A DNA stretch of 64,000 nucleotides. It comes from Cheilinus undulatus (lineage: Eukaryota > Chordata > Actinopteri > Labriformes > Labridae). The DNA lies in assembly GCF_018320785.1 (NCBI RefSeq), contig NC_054866.1, forward strand, positions 9,392,487 through 9,456,486, given 5' to 3'. The position numbers were made by a program, and so were the translations under genes. Within the stretch, counting starts at the first letter, position 1, and each line of letters begins with the position of its first letter. Positions 34,401-46,409 of the stretch are shown piece after piece. The notes beneath the pieces were generated by a model. It was not told the DNA's origin. It saw only the letters and a program-made list of their open reading frames with translations, and did no database searches.

Positions 34401-37400
34401 ATCTGACTATGAGGGTGCAACAAGCTTTTTGCTATGAAGGAGGAGGCTGGGGGGGGGGGGGGGTTACACTTTGCCAGCAGCAGCAGCAGCAGCAGTGTGG
34501 TGCATCAGCCTTAATGCAAGCAGGGATTAGTGAGAAGTAAGTCATATGTAAGTACACTGCTGTGTTGAAAGAAAGAGCTGTGATTGGCTGTGGGAGCTGG
34601 GAGATAACTGGACATTTGAACGTGCAACCCCGTTGAGAGCAGCAGAATCTCACCTACCTTGCTTTGTTTCTCCAGTGCGAGAGCTTTTACCGCATCAAAC
34701 AGGTGGGCGTCTTTAGGAGAAGCATCAGTGAACACAAATATCTCTGATAGTGGTGGACTGTGAGTTAGGGCCAGCTGAAGAACAGCAGATTGAGTAGTTA
34801 AAACAGCATGTATCTGTAATTCACATATGGGACATGCTCACAGACTTATTCATGTATCTGATGACAGCCAAGAAAGAAAACAGGACCTTAAGTTACCTGA
34901 ATAGCTGACAGACACATTTCTGGTTCATCACCTCCTCCCAGTGCCATCAGGTCCTCCATGAAGATCATGAACTGGTCTGGATCCTCAGTCTCAAACACGG
35001 GTCCAAACTCTATTGAAGGCAGTAGATGGAAAAATAAGATAGTAAGCAAAGGCTCTTCTTAGAGATCTGGATCCTTTTTCTCAACTGAGTCATGACTGAG
35101 TCTGAATGCGTTTTGACTTCATATCTTATATTACTTTTTTCTGTGTACAGCTGTTTGCCTCTGCTGCCTGTCTTGATCATGACACTCTTGAAAAATAACT
35201 TCTAATCTCACCATGTTTCCCTCCTTGTTAAATAAAGGTGAAATAAAAAGATGAGGGGCGGGCTTTCTGCTTCCAAACAGCTCTTCATTTGATAAGCGTT
35301 TTGCCTTTTTTACGTCAGCCCTTGCTCAGTCTAAACATATTGTTTATCCACCTAAGCTGGATTTTAAAATGAAAATCTCTTTAGATTAAAAAACAAACAT
35401 TCACAAACTTTGTGATTATCCGAGCATAAAGCCGCAATCACAGGCTAGTGGCCTGAGGGCCACATATCTGCCCCCCACAGCTTCCTGTCCCATAAAAGTC
35501 AGAAACTGTGAGGTGGAAAAAATATGTTGCTATATTTAGGGTATCATGTTGTTTTAAATCCCTACAACTGTTACAGAAACCTCCAGAATAACCAATACTA
35601 AAGCGGATTTGTTAGAAACAACCTAACCTTTGGGCCTGAAATCAACCTGTCAGCCATACTATAGCTAAAGCAATCGAAGCCATGTTAGCTCATGTAGCTA
35701 AAGCCAAAGCTGATGAAGCTAAGTTAGCTTATTTAGCTAAAGATAACAAAAATAGCCATGTAGCATTGCATGAGGTAATGTACCTACATTTCTTATGTTG
35801 CTGTCTTAGCTATATAGCTGTAACCATGTCTTTCTAAAGCTTACATTGCTAAAGCTAAAGCTAACATAGCTAAATTGGCTTACTTAGTAACACTGCCTAT
35901 GTAGCTATGGTAGCTTTAACTATGTAGCTAAAGCGAACTTAGCCAAATCATAACCATTTCTAGAATGTGAAATGTGAAGTTGCCAGCAAATTATATCACT
36001 TCAATCCTGATGGAGATGGAATCTCATTGTAATGGTCTGGAAGAGGAATTTTCTGGCTCTCTCGTTCATTAAAGGTCGATCAGAGCAACAATATCGTCAT
36101 GGTTTGCATGCTCAGCTCCAGAGTAAACTCGCCATGGTAGCTGTTCCAGTTGCTACCTATTGCTGGAGCCAGTTGTTGAAACTAACGTGCAAGTACTCAC
36201 CGTGTGCCATAAATTAGATTGCAGTTTCAGTCTCACTTTTACCCCACACCTCCTTTATATTTATGACTGCTGGTTCCCTAGCTTGTGGTCAGTTCATTTC
36301 CATATTGCCATGTGGCTGCACCAGAGTTTATGTTAGCCAGTATTTACTGGCTTTTGGCTGGTTTACAGTCAAATATCCAACAGATAAAAATATTAACGGA
36401 CAAAATGGTTTCCAGTTAAGGCCCAAATAAAATCAGCGGTATGGAAAGATTTTGAGTTAGTCATCGCTGCAGGTAATAAAGAAGGGGAACTGCAGCTTAG
36501 CGGTTTAAACACCGATGCAGCAGCCAGGACAACGACGGGCCTGGGTTGAGCAGAAAGTTGGAGTGGACTTCGATGAGTGGGTAAGTCTACCTATGGCTAT
36601 CCACAGTGGACCATTTTGTCTTTCTACACAACAGCTGGTTGGATGTGAATGTTTTAGCAGCAGTTACAGCTGGGTTCATCCATTTAAAAGGACTTGGACA
36701 ATTCACCGTAAGACTCGATTTTTATTTGTAATGCTGAGCTTTAAGGTGGTGTGTGTTGTTTATGGAGCACTGGTGTTATTTGTTTGGAATATTTGTGCTC
36801 TTAATGGTGGATGTTATTTGGCTGTTGTAAGCTGCTATGTTATGGTAACAGCTAATGTACTAACAGGCTAACTTAGGGCTAACAGAGCCAACATGACTCT
36901 AGGTGCTGTTGTTTACATGCTTTACTGTAGGCACTTGTGCAAGGAACTGCTTACAGCTTATATTATGTTTGTTTAAACCATTTACATTAAAACAAATAAA
37001 AAATGTCTTTTTACAGTCATTTCCCAGGTCCGGTCATTTGTTACATGTGTCAAGCAGGCTGTAATAACAGGGAAACGATAACTCGGGTTTACTGTGGGGC
37101 TTGGTTTCTACTGTCTGGGACTCGGGTCAATCTATTTAGGGAAAACATAAAGCGGTATCACAGTGTCTTGGTTTTTGTATGTTTCATTGCTGTTAAATGC
37201 TGCAGTCACACATGGCTATCTAGATTATATGTCCAGTAGTTGTTTGAAATGGGTGGAATCCTGGAAGACTGTCTGCCATTTTGGCTGAAGACAAAAAGTC
37301 TCGAGTAAACTCTGGGTTGCACTGCACACAACATGCAGAGATTCCTAGCTTTAAAAACTCGGACGCCTGTTATTTGAATGTTTTGGGCTAATATGACTCC

Positions 37401-40400
37401 ATAGAAGGCCATTATTGAATGTGCATTGTTGATACAGAGTGACTTACTAAAGTGCAGTCAGCTTTGTATCCAGAATCTAAAACAGGTGTCAAAGCAAAAT
37501 TTAAATGGGGTCAAAGACAACATGGATTTTTCATGCACTGATGGCAAAAATTTCCAAGGCTGTAAATTTGAGATGTAGACCAACACCTGGGTCATGGAAA
37601 GGCACAAGGAGAAAAGTGCCTGGCTGTCCAGGGCTGCGAGCTCGGCTCTGGATGATCGAATGGACCCGTAGACGAGCGGCAGTTATCTCATCAAACATGC
37701 TTCCTGTGGTGTCCATGACAAATACCAAAGCAGGGACCTGCTTCACACTGAAGAGCCTGTGAAAAGATTGATATTTACAAGGCTACTACAAAGCTGAAGA
37801 TATTTTAGTAATGAATAAAAATCTTTGAGGAATCATGAGAAAATAACCTATAAAGTTCAGCTCACTGTATTTTCCTTATAACCTGTCAGAACATACCTTA
37901 GAAAGGTTTTGTGGCCCACGGTGTCTCTGAGGTCTCTGAGTACGCTCAGAGTAGCTTCAGTAGCCAGAGTAGCTGCTTCCTGATGAAGGTAATGGTGAGG
38001 GGAGAAGATCGGAGAAGTGCTGTCCTTGTTGATGCCCCCTTTGGCCCCAGTAGAGCGGCTGCTGTCCAAAATACCTCCATGACTGCATTTGCCTGTGAAA
38101 AGCAAGTTTTGAAATGACATTTAGACCTGATGACCTTTTGTATGAGTCTACTGAATTGTGAGCTGGGTTGCAGAAATTTAAAGGTTACATTTCACTGACA
38201 CACCCTGAGGTTTGTGAGGAAAACTGCTGAAGTAGCCCGTGGTGAGCAGCTGGGAGTCTTGCTGTGTGTTTGTCAGTCTGGGCAGGAGGTTTCCTCGACA
38301 GGTTATACTGAAGCACTCCATACAGGTAGGAGTGTCACCTGTGGATACAAAGAGGGGTGGGTTTGGAGTGTTGTCGAGTCCAGAAGAAGTGTTATAATTT
38401 ATAATCACACAAAATACTTTGCTTTTATCAGTAGTGTGGAGATTGTTTATGTTTTTGGTAAATATTTTAGTAGCTGGTGTATATGTCAATCCTACTAAGC
38501 TGTATTGCAATTAAGTGGAGGTTTTAATGCTTCCACTCCAGTAATAATAATCATAAGAGCAGAGGCATAGTATAAATTTTTCCATCCACCCATAAAAACA
38601 TCCATATACAGGTCATTTTGACATCACAAGAGGACTTTAAGAGGTTTTCTTCAAACTTTCCACAGATTTCCACTCTGACTTAAGGATGGACTGATTAGGG
38701 TTTGAAGGCAAGAGTTTTTTTCTAGACATTTTTGTTTTAATCTTGATGATTATGGCCTACAGCTAATGAACATCAAAAATTCACTCTCTCTTGTGGAAAA
38801 GTCCAATTTGTGAAGGTTTCCTGATCCTTCAGTCTCTCCTCTTGGCTCAGTACACACAACCACAATCCTGGGGAAGACTGCTGACTTGATAAATGTCCAT
38901 GGGACAATCATTGTTGTCCTCCTCAAAGATGGTAAGCCACAGAAGGTCACTGCTGAAAGGGCAGGCTGTTCTCAGAGGCTGTATAAAAAAAAGTTGACTG
39001 GAATGGAAAAGTGTAGTAAGAAAAGGTGCAGAAGAAACTGGGATGAGCTCAGGACTGTCAAACAAAGCAGATTCAAGAACTTGGGTGAGCTTCACAGGGG
39101 GTGGACTGAGGCTGGAGTCAGTGGATCTGGAGCCTCCATACACAGATGGGTCCAGGAAATGGACTACATGTGTTGTGCTCCTAATGCCAAGTCAATCCTG
39201 ATGTTATGAGTCCCACCTGAGCCCAGGAGGAAAAGAACTGGGGCATCGCTCAGTGGTCAAAAGTCCTGTTTTCAGATGAAAGTAAATGTTGAATTTCATT
39301 TGGACATCAAGGTCCCAGAGTCTGGAGAAAGATCAGAGAGGCCCAGAATCCAAGCTGCTTAAAGTCCAGGGTTGCATATGAGCATAATTTTCCAGAGGTC
39401 AACATATTCTCTTAAATAAATCCTTTTTGGACTGATGATTTGTGATATTCTAATATTCTTAGAGTGTAAACCGTAATCATCAAGATTACAACAAAAAGTC
39501 TTAAAATGTTTTACTTTATATGAGATGAATGTAGAATATATGGAAGTTTCACGTCTTGAATTAAAACATAGGAATAAAAGCTTTTCAGGATATGCTAACA
39601 TTTTAAGATGCACCTTAAGAAATCCTTTCAGTGGTTTTCCTCAAACATTTTCATAAATACCCACTCTGACTTTAATTGAACATACTGAATACATTTGGTC
39701 GTACAATGTTGGGATGAAAAACTACGTGAGCTCTTCTTCTTGACCCACAATGGTGCTTTCACGGTCTTGCTATTGTATTTTGGAAGCATAAAGTGACTCC
39801 AGGCTGTGGTTGTAGTTTAACGGTGCCATGGTACCATGTAAGTCATTAGTAAAGAAGAAAACATGCTAAGTGAGTAAGTTGACATTTGTAAAGTTTCCTT
39901 CAAAGCATTCTTCAGATGCTATTTCAGAAGCAAGAGATGAGCATAAGGCCCAATGACCTTGACCCCTGACCTCAGGATTTGTGCAAGGTTTGACAAAAAT
40001 TCATCATTCATTTTTTTTTTAGTTCAGTTAATTAAGTTGTGAATCATGAGTGATCTACAACTATTTACAGCACACCTTAAACTTCAGGCTTTAGTTTTGA
40101 GCTTGAAAAGTCAAACCCATGATTGGTTCTTTTTCTCTGAAGGGATGTCGACCATCTCAAACGAGACTGCCTGTATTCAAAGACATGAAGTGAACTGTTG
40201 AGGATATATTCTGTAGATAAGCTGCCTTCCCACACATCAGCTATCCATTTATTATTATAAGCCACCCTGTACAACTGTTTAAATAGTAAGGTTTTTTGTG
40301 TGTTGGCGTATTGTATATGTTGCTAGGTGTGGTTGTGTAAGGAGGAGTTCCCTCTCTGAACTCAGTGGCATGCATACTGACCGTTGTTCTAGCTGTCTTC

Positions 40401-43400
40401 ATTGACAAATTACTGACCTTCTAAGTCTGTGGTTTAGCCCTAAGTCAACCTACTTTTCCTGTGTGCCTGCATTCAGGCTCACATTCTCCACAGAGAAAAA
40501 ACAAACGACAAAAGCTCTAACAAGCTTGGTTCAAAGAGGATTAACCCATGCGAGCAGGTAAAACATCACTGCAAAAACAGTACCTGCTATCCCTGTTTCA
40601 TCCCTGGTAAAACAGTGCTGTATTCAGAACCTTATTTTAATATTTCCTATGTCTAAGCCACCCTTTATCTGTATTGAACTACCTTAGTAAACTACCTAAC
40701 CAGACTACCTTTGAATCACTGAAAAACTCCATCAGACTAATATTAGCTTCTGTTGCTGCTGTACAGTAATCCTCCTAAGTCATGGTCAAAGTAGCATGAT
40801 TAAAAAAAAAAAAATTCACAACCTTGTACTGTTAAAAATATTTATCAAAAGTTGCAATCCGTGTTAAAATCGGCGAGGCAAATGCTAATTAGTGAGTCAA
40901 AAAAAGCAACAACGTTTCATTATGATGTGTTTAAAGAGGCTCGGACTTTTGGAAATTCAAGGAGAATAAAATGAACTTATTGTGATTTGTTCAATGTTAC
41001 ATGAAGTGGAATTTTAGTTTTAAGCTAGAAATCTGAAAAATGTGGTCATATAAAGGAGAAATGTTTGTTTAATTAGTAATATAAAATAGATAAAAGTGAG
41101 ATCAGTTAAAAACATATCTAATTTTTCCACCCCAAATGCACCAATGTTCCTATTAATGTTACCAATGTTATCAATAAAGAGTTTGATTATTAAGGCACAT
41201 TAGTTAGAGTTCCATTATGAATAAAAATGTTATCTAATATTTGTTTGTGTTTTCATCAGTTTATTTCAGATTACTACCTGTAGGCTATTAATTGTATAAA
41301 ATGAGTGTTTTTTACAGTTTGGCTTTTATTTTTATTTTTTTTAAAGAAAATATGATGTGACTAAAAGTAAAGACTAAAATATAAGGACTTTTTATTGACT
41401 AAATCTAGACTAAAACTATGATGGATGAACAGGACTAAAATGTGACTAAAACTAAACTATTTTTGTCTTAAGACTAAAACTTTGACTAAATCTTAAATGG
41501 GCTGCCAAAATGAACACTGCTGGACCCTGCAAATTTACTCAACTTTGCATTGCTTAACTGCTCTGTTCTGTCATTGGCATGAACAGCCCTTTTTCAAATC
41601 CAGTCTCAAATTCTCCACTGATTTGAGGTCTGATACGGCCACTCCAGATCATTTCCTGTGCTGTCTTTAAGCTGTTTTTAGGTGGCTGTTGCTACATGCT
41701 TGAGGTCATTCTCTTGCTGGAAAGTTCTTTTGCAGACTGAATCAAATTGTCATCCAGGATTTTCCTATATTTTCTACATTCCTTTTACCCTCAACCTTTA
41801 CTGGACCGGCAGAGTCCCCACAGCATGATTCTGCCACCGCTGTGTTTCACACTGGGGATGGTGCACCTGTGGTGATGTGAAGTGTTGTGTCTTGGTCATA
41901 TCAGACCAAAGAATTTCGTCTCTTGAACATCACATGCCTTTTGGTGAACTCTAGTCCAGATTTAATGAGTTTTCTTCAACAGTGGCTTTCTCATTGCCAC
42001 TCTCTCATAAAGCTTTGACTGGTGAAGACCCCAGGCAACAGTTGTTGTATGCAGAGTCTCTCCAATCTCAGCTGCTGAAGCTTGAAACTCCTTCAGAGTA
42101 GTCATAGGAGTCTTGGTGGCCTCTCTCACTAGTCTCCTTTTTGCACGATCACTCAATTTATGAGGACGGCCTGATCTAGGCAGATTTACACATGTGCTAT
42201 ATTCCTTCCATTTCTTGATGTTCAGAGCCTTGGATTTTTTTTTATATCTATCCCCTGACTTTGAATGACTTTTTCTCTGAGTTGCTTGGAGTGTTCTTTT
42301 GTCTTCATGGTGTAATGGTGGCCAGGAATACTGATTAACCTGTGACTGACAGACACAGGTATCTTTATAATACACTCCCTGTAGAATTGTGCAACTACTA
42401 GCACCAGTTGGCTGGACCTCTTTTTATTCAGGTCAGTCACCTTAAAGGGGGTGAATATTTACACAGTCACTTATGTTACATTACATATTTTAATCTATTC
42501 GACATAACTTTTAGAAATCTGTTTTCATTTTGACATTAAAGAGTTTTTGTTGAATAAGCAACATTATTTTTTAACATGATTGATTTAGAAAATTAATGAG
42601 AGGGTAAAACATCCAATGGCATGATTTTTTAAGGCATTGTGAGACATTTGTATGTCAAGCCAGCAAAAACAGGTTAATGGAAGGGAATGTAAACCTCTCT
42701 CACAACTCACATTATGTTCGGATGCCAAGAATGCAGCAGGATAAGAAAGGATCCCTTCAACTGTTAGCTGACAAACCATGACACAGCAGTAGCTAAAGAT
42801 ATTCAGTATAATGTTCTCAGTCTGTTATTCATTTGCTTATTGAACCATCACTTCAGTATCCGATTAGCAGACATGAATTACCTTTAGCCACAGGCACAGC
42901 AGGCTCCTCAGGCTGCAGAAGGTGGAGATAAATTTCCTGCTTGCCCATCTCAACCCAGTTACTGTGGCTGTAGAAATCCTGAGCGGACAAATGTTAAAAA
43001 ATAATAGCATTGCTTCTTTTGTTTTAAATATAAACAGGAATAAGCTGTGAGTCTTTGCTGTTTCTGCTCTGTGCAAAGCACTCCATTCTTTCAGACCAAC
43101 ATTGATGGTATTTATTATACCACATCTATGTTTGATTTTACACTGTGAGTATTTGTGTAATAGTGTCACCATGTACCTGCAGGGAGTGAAATAGCTGTCC
43201 CAAGCTGTGATGAGCACTTTGGTACTTTTTGGCCCGCACTGAGAGCAGAGTCTGAGTCCAAAACTGGCGTAACATCCCGATGGCACTGTCCACTCTCTCT
43301 GAATCAAAGTGGTACACTGGATCAGCTCGGGTGGAGCTCAGGAAGTCCATGGCTGCGTTGGACTTCACCACCTCTCCCACAGCTCTCCAAAAGCCACGGC

Positions 43401-43823
43401 CCAGCCTGGTCTGGAAGGGATACAGCAATATGTTACCAAGTGTTTATTCTCATTATAAACCACTCAACTCTTTTGGAATTCAGGTTTGATATGTCAAATA
43501 TGTAACCACAGTAAATCCTGTAAAATTCCAAGTTAGCCAGATAAACAACAGATATCTTGACCGCAGCCACATCTCACCAGATTTTCTTGGTTTTCTTGGT
43601 GTTTTTTTAAGTCCCTCAGTGTCTCCATGGTGACGTTGAGAATGGCCTGCTCAGTGATGTATTGATGTGTTTGTGAGTCCCAGGATAATGTCAGCACCCG
43701 AGACCAGAAGTTAGGGAGGAAGCCAGAGCATGGTAAGGCCAGGAAGAGAAGGTAGGCGAGGAAAAAACAGTACATCCGTCGCCAAATCCCTTCCCAAATT
43801 CTTTCTCTGCCTTGTGTCATCAT
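28455..43823 (-). CDS. vwa7: von Willebrand factor A domain-containing protein 7
   Basis: Sixteen coding exons in gene order: 43578-43823, 43177-43410, 42882-42978, 38204-38338, 37897-38092, 37587-37756, 34897-35009, 34658-34774, 33822-34043, 33266-33398, 31567-31719, 31165-31257, 30777-31057, 30559-30695, 30287-30446, 28455-28985. All have GT-AG borders and consistent phases, and total 3018 nt (1005 residues; mammalian VWA7 is about 890). Residues 17-34 are a signal peptide. [10 protein letters not shown] (52-61) and [10 protein letters not shown] (161-170) mark the VWA7 N-terminal region, and a Cys-containing linker follows. The VWA domain starts near 312, with MIDAS DTTGS at 318-322 and VFTDAS further on. 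Ten arginines (453-462) interrupt it. Beta-sandwich-like repeats follow, and the protein ends [14 protein letters not shown]. It is likely secreted or membrane-anchored; molecular function unknown. The start is the ATG pair just before the signal peptide. Confidence 0.95.
29055..30200. repeat. Diverged hAT-like AAGTCAAGTC repeats with nested insertions
   Basis: CAGAGATGGGCACAGC and AAGTCCAAGTCAAGTCTGAA at 29055-29120, and further AAGTC motifs at 29727-29790 and 30125-30205, match the ends of the hAT element at 7905-9850. Between them lie another repeat (29126-29709, GGGATCATCAACTCCATTTG ... CCAGTAGATGATCACTG) and a degenerate CCATGTGGG-type array (29800-30115). All of it is in the last intron of vwa7. 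Confidence 0.55.
31860..33225 (-). mobile_element. TTTTTGCCAC-array element (copy 3, minus orientation)
   Basis: Read on the minus strand it opens CAGGCCGCCCACAGATCTGG, followed by CCCAGAGGACGGGCCCTCCC. This aligns nearly base for base with the left end of copy 1 (16452). The array, seen here as AAAAAGTGGCAAAAATGGG units, fills 32100-32960. The far end (GGGGTCCAGCC, 31880) is decayed. It lies in vwa7 intron 10. T-rich frames here encode no real protein. Confidence 0.7.
33822..34043 (-). other. vwa7: vwa7 exon 9 with (AGG)n-encoded poly-arginine
   Basis: Codons AGA, eight AGG, AGA encode ten arginines between [11 protein letters not shown] and [11 protein letters not shown]. The flanks fit the VWA7 pattern of a beta-strand followed by ED(P), then a basic stretch and F..Y..LS..SGG. 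The tract is therefore a trinucleotide expansion in a surface loop near the end of the VWA domain. The frame is preserved and splice sites are intact. Confidence 0.9.
34449..34495. repeat. G15 run and (CAG)7 microsatellite
   Basis: Fifteen G at 34449-34463 and seven CAG units at 34475-34495, in the vwa7 intron next to exon 8. Both are non-coding here and likely to vary in length. Confidence 0.9.
35105..35260 (+). mobile_element. LINE 3' tail fragment (Rex1-like)
   Basis: GATCATGACACTCTTGAAAA ... CTCCTTGTTAAATAAAGGTG resembles the conserved tail of fish Rex1/CR1 elements. Only about 150 bases remain, in a vwa7 intron. Confidence 0.5.
35661..35943. repeat. AGCTA-rich degenerate array (1 of 3)
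   Basis: Repeats of TAGCTAAAGC/TAACATAGCTA with self-complementary AGCT cores, within the vwa7 intron between exons 6 and 7. Similar arrays are at 44166-44455 and 49825-50092. Confidence 0.75.
35944..37586. other. vwa7 intron, no exon recognised
   Basis: Between vwa7 exons 7 and 6. Open frames at 36032-36217 and 36515-36871 show no family resemblance. A stretch near 36450-36540 (frame reading [20 protein letters not shown]) is unassigned and ends in a stop. The other sequence is AT-rich. Confidence 0.4.
38590..39520 (+). mobile_element. Tc1-like element remnant (second family)
   Basis: Inner inverted repeats are visible: TAATCTTGATGATTATGGCC at 38737 and the complement near GTAATCATCAAGATTA at 39471. 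The interior (38857-39190) has CACAACCACAATCCTGGGGA ... GGGACAATCATTGTTGTCCT, a decayed transposase that shares about 130 bases with 59620-59750. It sits in a vwa7 intron. Confidence 0.6.
39521..41515. other. vwa7 intron, no feature recognised
   Basis: AT-rich intron 3 sequence. I checked both strands for missed vwa7 exons and saw none; the neighbouring exons join in phase without one. Confidence 0.5.
41516..42645 (-). mobile_element. Decayed Tc1 element, minus orientation
   Basis: Minus-strand frame 41962-42375 holds the N-terminal helix-turn-helix region of a Tc1 transposase ([40 protein letters not shown]). The C-terminal part follows in pieces towards 41520. The terminal repeat (GAGAGGGTAAAACATCCAAT) is at about 42600-42645. 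It is the same family as 44465-45347, 22705-23790 and 52690-53140. Deletions and stops make it inactive. It lies in vwa7 intron 3, 240 bases from exon 3. Confidence 0.82.
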
Positions 43824-43825
43824 GT

Positions 43826-43857
43826 GTCGGGACGGGTCAGAGGGTCACATCCTACCT
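43826..43857 (-). promoter_or_regulatory. vwa7: vwa7 5' leader and upstream splice acceptor
   Basis: Just upstream of the vwa7 ATG the minus strand reads TTTTTAATGCAG|GTAGGATGTG, a plausible acceptor. The first coding exon therefore probably carries a short 5' UTR spliced to a noncoding exon further right. A candidate donor is at 51769. Confidence 0.4.
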
Positions 43858-44093
43858 GCATTAAAAACACTGCTGTCACACACTGTTGTACACAGTCAGG
43901 AGGAGGCACAGGAATTCAGGAGTCATTAGTAGTTGTGTTATGAATTAAAATACAAAACAGCCTGTATTTCTACCATGTTTTGGTCCTAATGAGCTAATTA
44001 ACACAAAAGGTACTGTATGTAATAGCTCTGTAGGTTTTTATGGCTCTCAGTGGAGCTGAAGGGTTTTTATTTGTTTTCTGTCTGTATGTAGCT

Positions 44094-44455
44094 ACAGTGC
44101 TGTGGAAAAGTATTTGCCCCTTTTCTGATTTCTTGATTTTTTTTTAGCATATTTGTGCCTTGATTTAGCTTTGTTAGCTTTAGCTGAAGCTAATCTAGCT
44201 ATGCTAGGAATGTAATTAATGTCACTACATAAGCTAATGTAGCTAAGTTAGATGTAGCAACCTGAGCATTAGCAAAAATAGCTGAAGCTTACGTAGCTAT
44301 GTAGATTACATAGCTAGGTATCTTACATAGCTGCTTTGTAAGTTTAGCATTAGCTAGGTAAGCCATTCAGCTAAGCTTTCCATAGCAAAGTAAGCTTTAG
44401 CAATGTGAGTTTTAGGTAACACAAGAAGAAGCTAACTTAGCTATGTAGATAACTA
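44094..44455. repeat. Truncated MITE end followed by AGCTA-rich array (2 of 3)
   Basis: ACAGTGCTGTGGAAAAGTAT at 44094 is a common fish MITE end. It is followed from 44166 by repeats such as TTTAGCTGAAGCTAATCTAG, with AGCT cores, to 44455. The array directly abuts the next Tc1 copy. Confidence 0.6.
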
Positions 44456-44464
44456 AGATATGAT

Positions 44465-45347
44465 ATCATGAAATGGAAGGAATATGGCATAAGGGTAAAT
44501 CTGCCTAGATCAGGCCGTCCTCATAAATTGAGTGACCGTGCAAGAAGGAGACTAGTGAGAGAGACCACCAAGACACCTATGACCACTGTGAAGGAGTTTC
44601 AAGCTTCAGCAGCTGAGATGGGAGAGACTCTGCATACAACAACTATCTTCAGCAGTCAAAGCTTTATGGGAGCATGGCGAAGAGAAAGCCACTGTTGAAG
44701 AAAACTCAAATTAAATCTGGACTAGAAATCCCCAAAAGGTGGGAGACTCCATGGTCAAGTGGGAGAACGTCCTGTGGCCTGATGAGACCAAAAATGGTGC
44801 TTTTCAAACATTGCACATCACCACAAACACACCATCCCCACTGTGAAGCACAGTGGTGGCAGTATCATGCTGCGGGGATGCTTCTCAACAGACGGCCCTG
44901 GAAGGCTTGTAAAGGTAGAGGGTAAAATGAATGCAGAAACATTTGGGAAAATCCTGAAGGACAATCTCATTCAGTTTGCAAGAGCACACAGTGAAAGCTA
45001 CGCAGAAATGGTTTATCGACAGCAAGGGAAATGTTCAAGAGTAGCCAAGTCAAAGCCCAGACCTCAATCCAATAGAGGATTTATGGCTGGACTAGACAGT
45101 CACTGTCTAGATGGCTAGAGCTGTATCTACTATACTGACTTGAAGGAGTGAATATTTATGCAGTCACTCAATTTACATTACATATTTTCATTTGCTTTGT
45201 AGAAATATTTTTTCATTTCGACATTATATGTTTTTATATTTTGGCAGAAAAAGCCAAATAATATTGACCATAACTGATTTATAAAATCAATTAAAAGGTA
45301 ACACATCCAAGGGGGTTGAATACTTTTTCATATGCACTGACCAAGAC
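44465..45347 (+). mobile_element. Tc1 element, 5'-truncated
   Basis: Plus-strand frames 44468-45118 give helix-turn-helix residues ([20 protein letters not shown]) and then GGSIMLRGCFSTDGPGRLVK of the catalytic domain, in shifted frames. The right terminal repeat (AACACATCCAAGGGGGTTGA) ends near 45347. Several frameshifts are present and the left end is missing. Confidence 0.82.
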
Positions 45348-46059
45348 ATTCAAAACAAACATCTTCAATGCCATCCATCGTTCATTTGCTCTACCTGATA
45401 CCTGTGTAGGCAGCTGTTCTCATTCTTCATAATTAGGAGCAGAGATTAAAGGATTACTTCCCAGTTTTAAATGATTGAAGATTTTTCCCACTCTCTAAAA
45501 GCGCCCGCCCAATCACCACCTCCTTTTGAAATATTTTGTGCTAAATCAGCCAGTTCCAGTCATCCATGTGCTCCTTTTTTGTCATTTCCCACTCATTACT
45601 CCCCCCTCTCACATTTTCTCAGCCTTGTCTGTACACAGAGTCCCATTGTTCCCTGTCATCCTTATTGAGATACAATACTTTGCTTTTGTTCACATAGTCT
45701 GTGCTTTCACAAAGGGAGGGGGCTCAAACAAAGCATGAGGCCTATAAATACTGGTCCCACCCCTGTGCCACGGTCTCCATTTAGCAGAGCTGTTTTAATT
45801 CAACACTGTTTGTCTTTGAATTTGAGTGTACAACGAATCAGTATTTCAGTCATAGAGGCATCTCACACTCCAACAATCTTTTACGTCACATCTCTTGTTT
45901 TCCTATTTGTACTTTGGTTCAAGTCTTTGAAAAAGTGTTGACTCACAGTAATACCTACAGTGGTTATTCTCAACTGGTTGTTCAAGACCTGCACGGGGGT
46001 TACAGAGCTGTTTACAGTGGGTCACAAATGCGCCACAAGTGTATACAGTACATACACTC
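45348..46059. other. Intergenic, no gene recognised
   Basis: Open frames of 65-70 codons here match nothing I know. A TATA-like CCTATAAATACTGG lies near 45740 but no gene follows it. A repeat trace (GGTTATTCTCAACTGGTTG) is near 45962. Confidence 0.4.
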
Positions 46060-46398
46060 CAGGCAGAACTTTCCAAATCATGTTCAATCAATTTAATTTA
46101 ACATAGGTGGACTCCTGTCGAAGTGTAGACATACCTCAGCAAAGATCAAGAGAAATGGGAGGAACCTGAGATAAATTTCAAGTGTTGCAAAGGGTCTGAA
46201 CACTTATGTCAATGTGACATTTCAGTTTTTAATTTTTAATAAATTGACAAAAAAATCTGTTTTCACTTTGTCTTTGTGGGGTACTGAGTCTAGATTAATT
46301 AGAATAGAAATAAATTTAATCGACTGTAGCATCAGGCTGCAACATAGCGCAACTAAAAAAAGTGCAGAGGAGGAGAAAACTTTCTGAATGAACTGTAC
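46060..46398 (+). mobile_element. 3' end of another Tc1-type element
   Basis: GGGTCTGAACACTTATGTCA ... TTTTCACTTTGTCTTTGTGG ... ACTTTCTGAATGAACTG ending at TA matches the right end of the common salmonid/percomorph Tc1 group. It stops 11 bases before the next Tc1 element begins. Confidence 0.7.
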
Positions 46399-46409
46399 AT
46401 CCTTTTTTA

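Noticed and set aside
34449-34463. G15 run as a regulatory G-quadruplex
   Set aside because: It is a single homopolymer in an intron with no promoter or splice-site context; length may also be an assembly estimate.
36515-36871. 118-codon frame in a vwa7 intron
   Set aside because: No recognisable domain, sits on the opposite strand inside an intron, and lacks supporting splice or promoter signals.
45735-45941. TATA-like CCTATAAATACTGG followed by a 68-codon frame
   Set aside because: The peptide matches no family I know and no further exon or polyadenylation signal was evident; such motifs occur by chance in AT-rich DNA.
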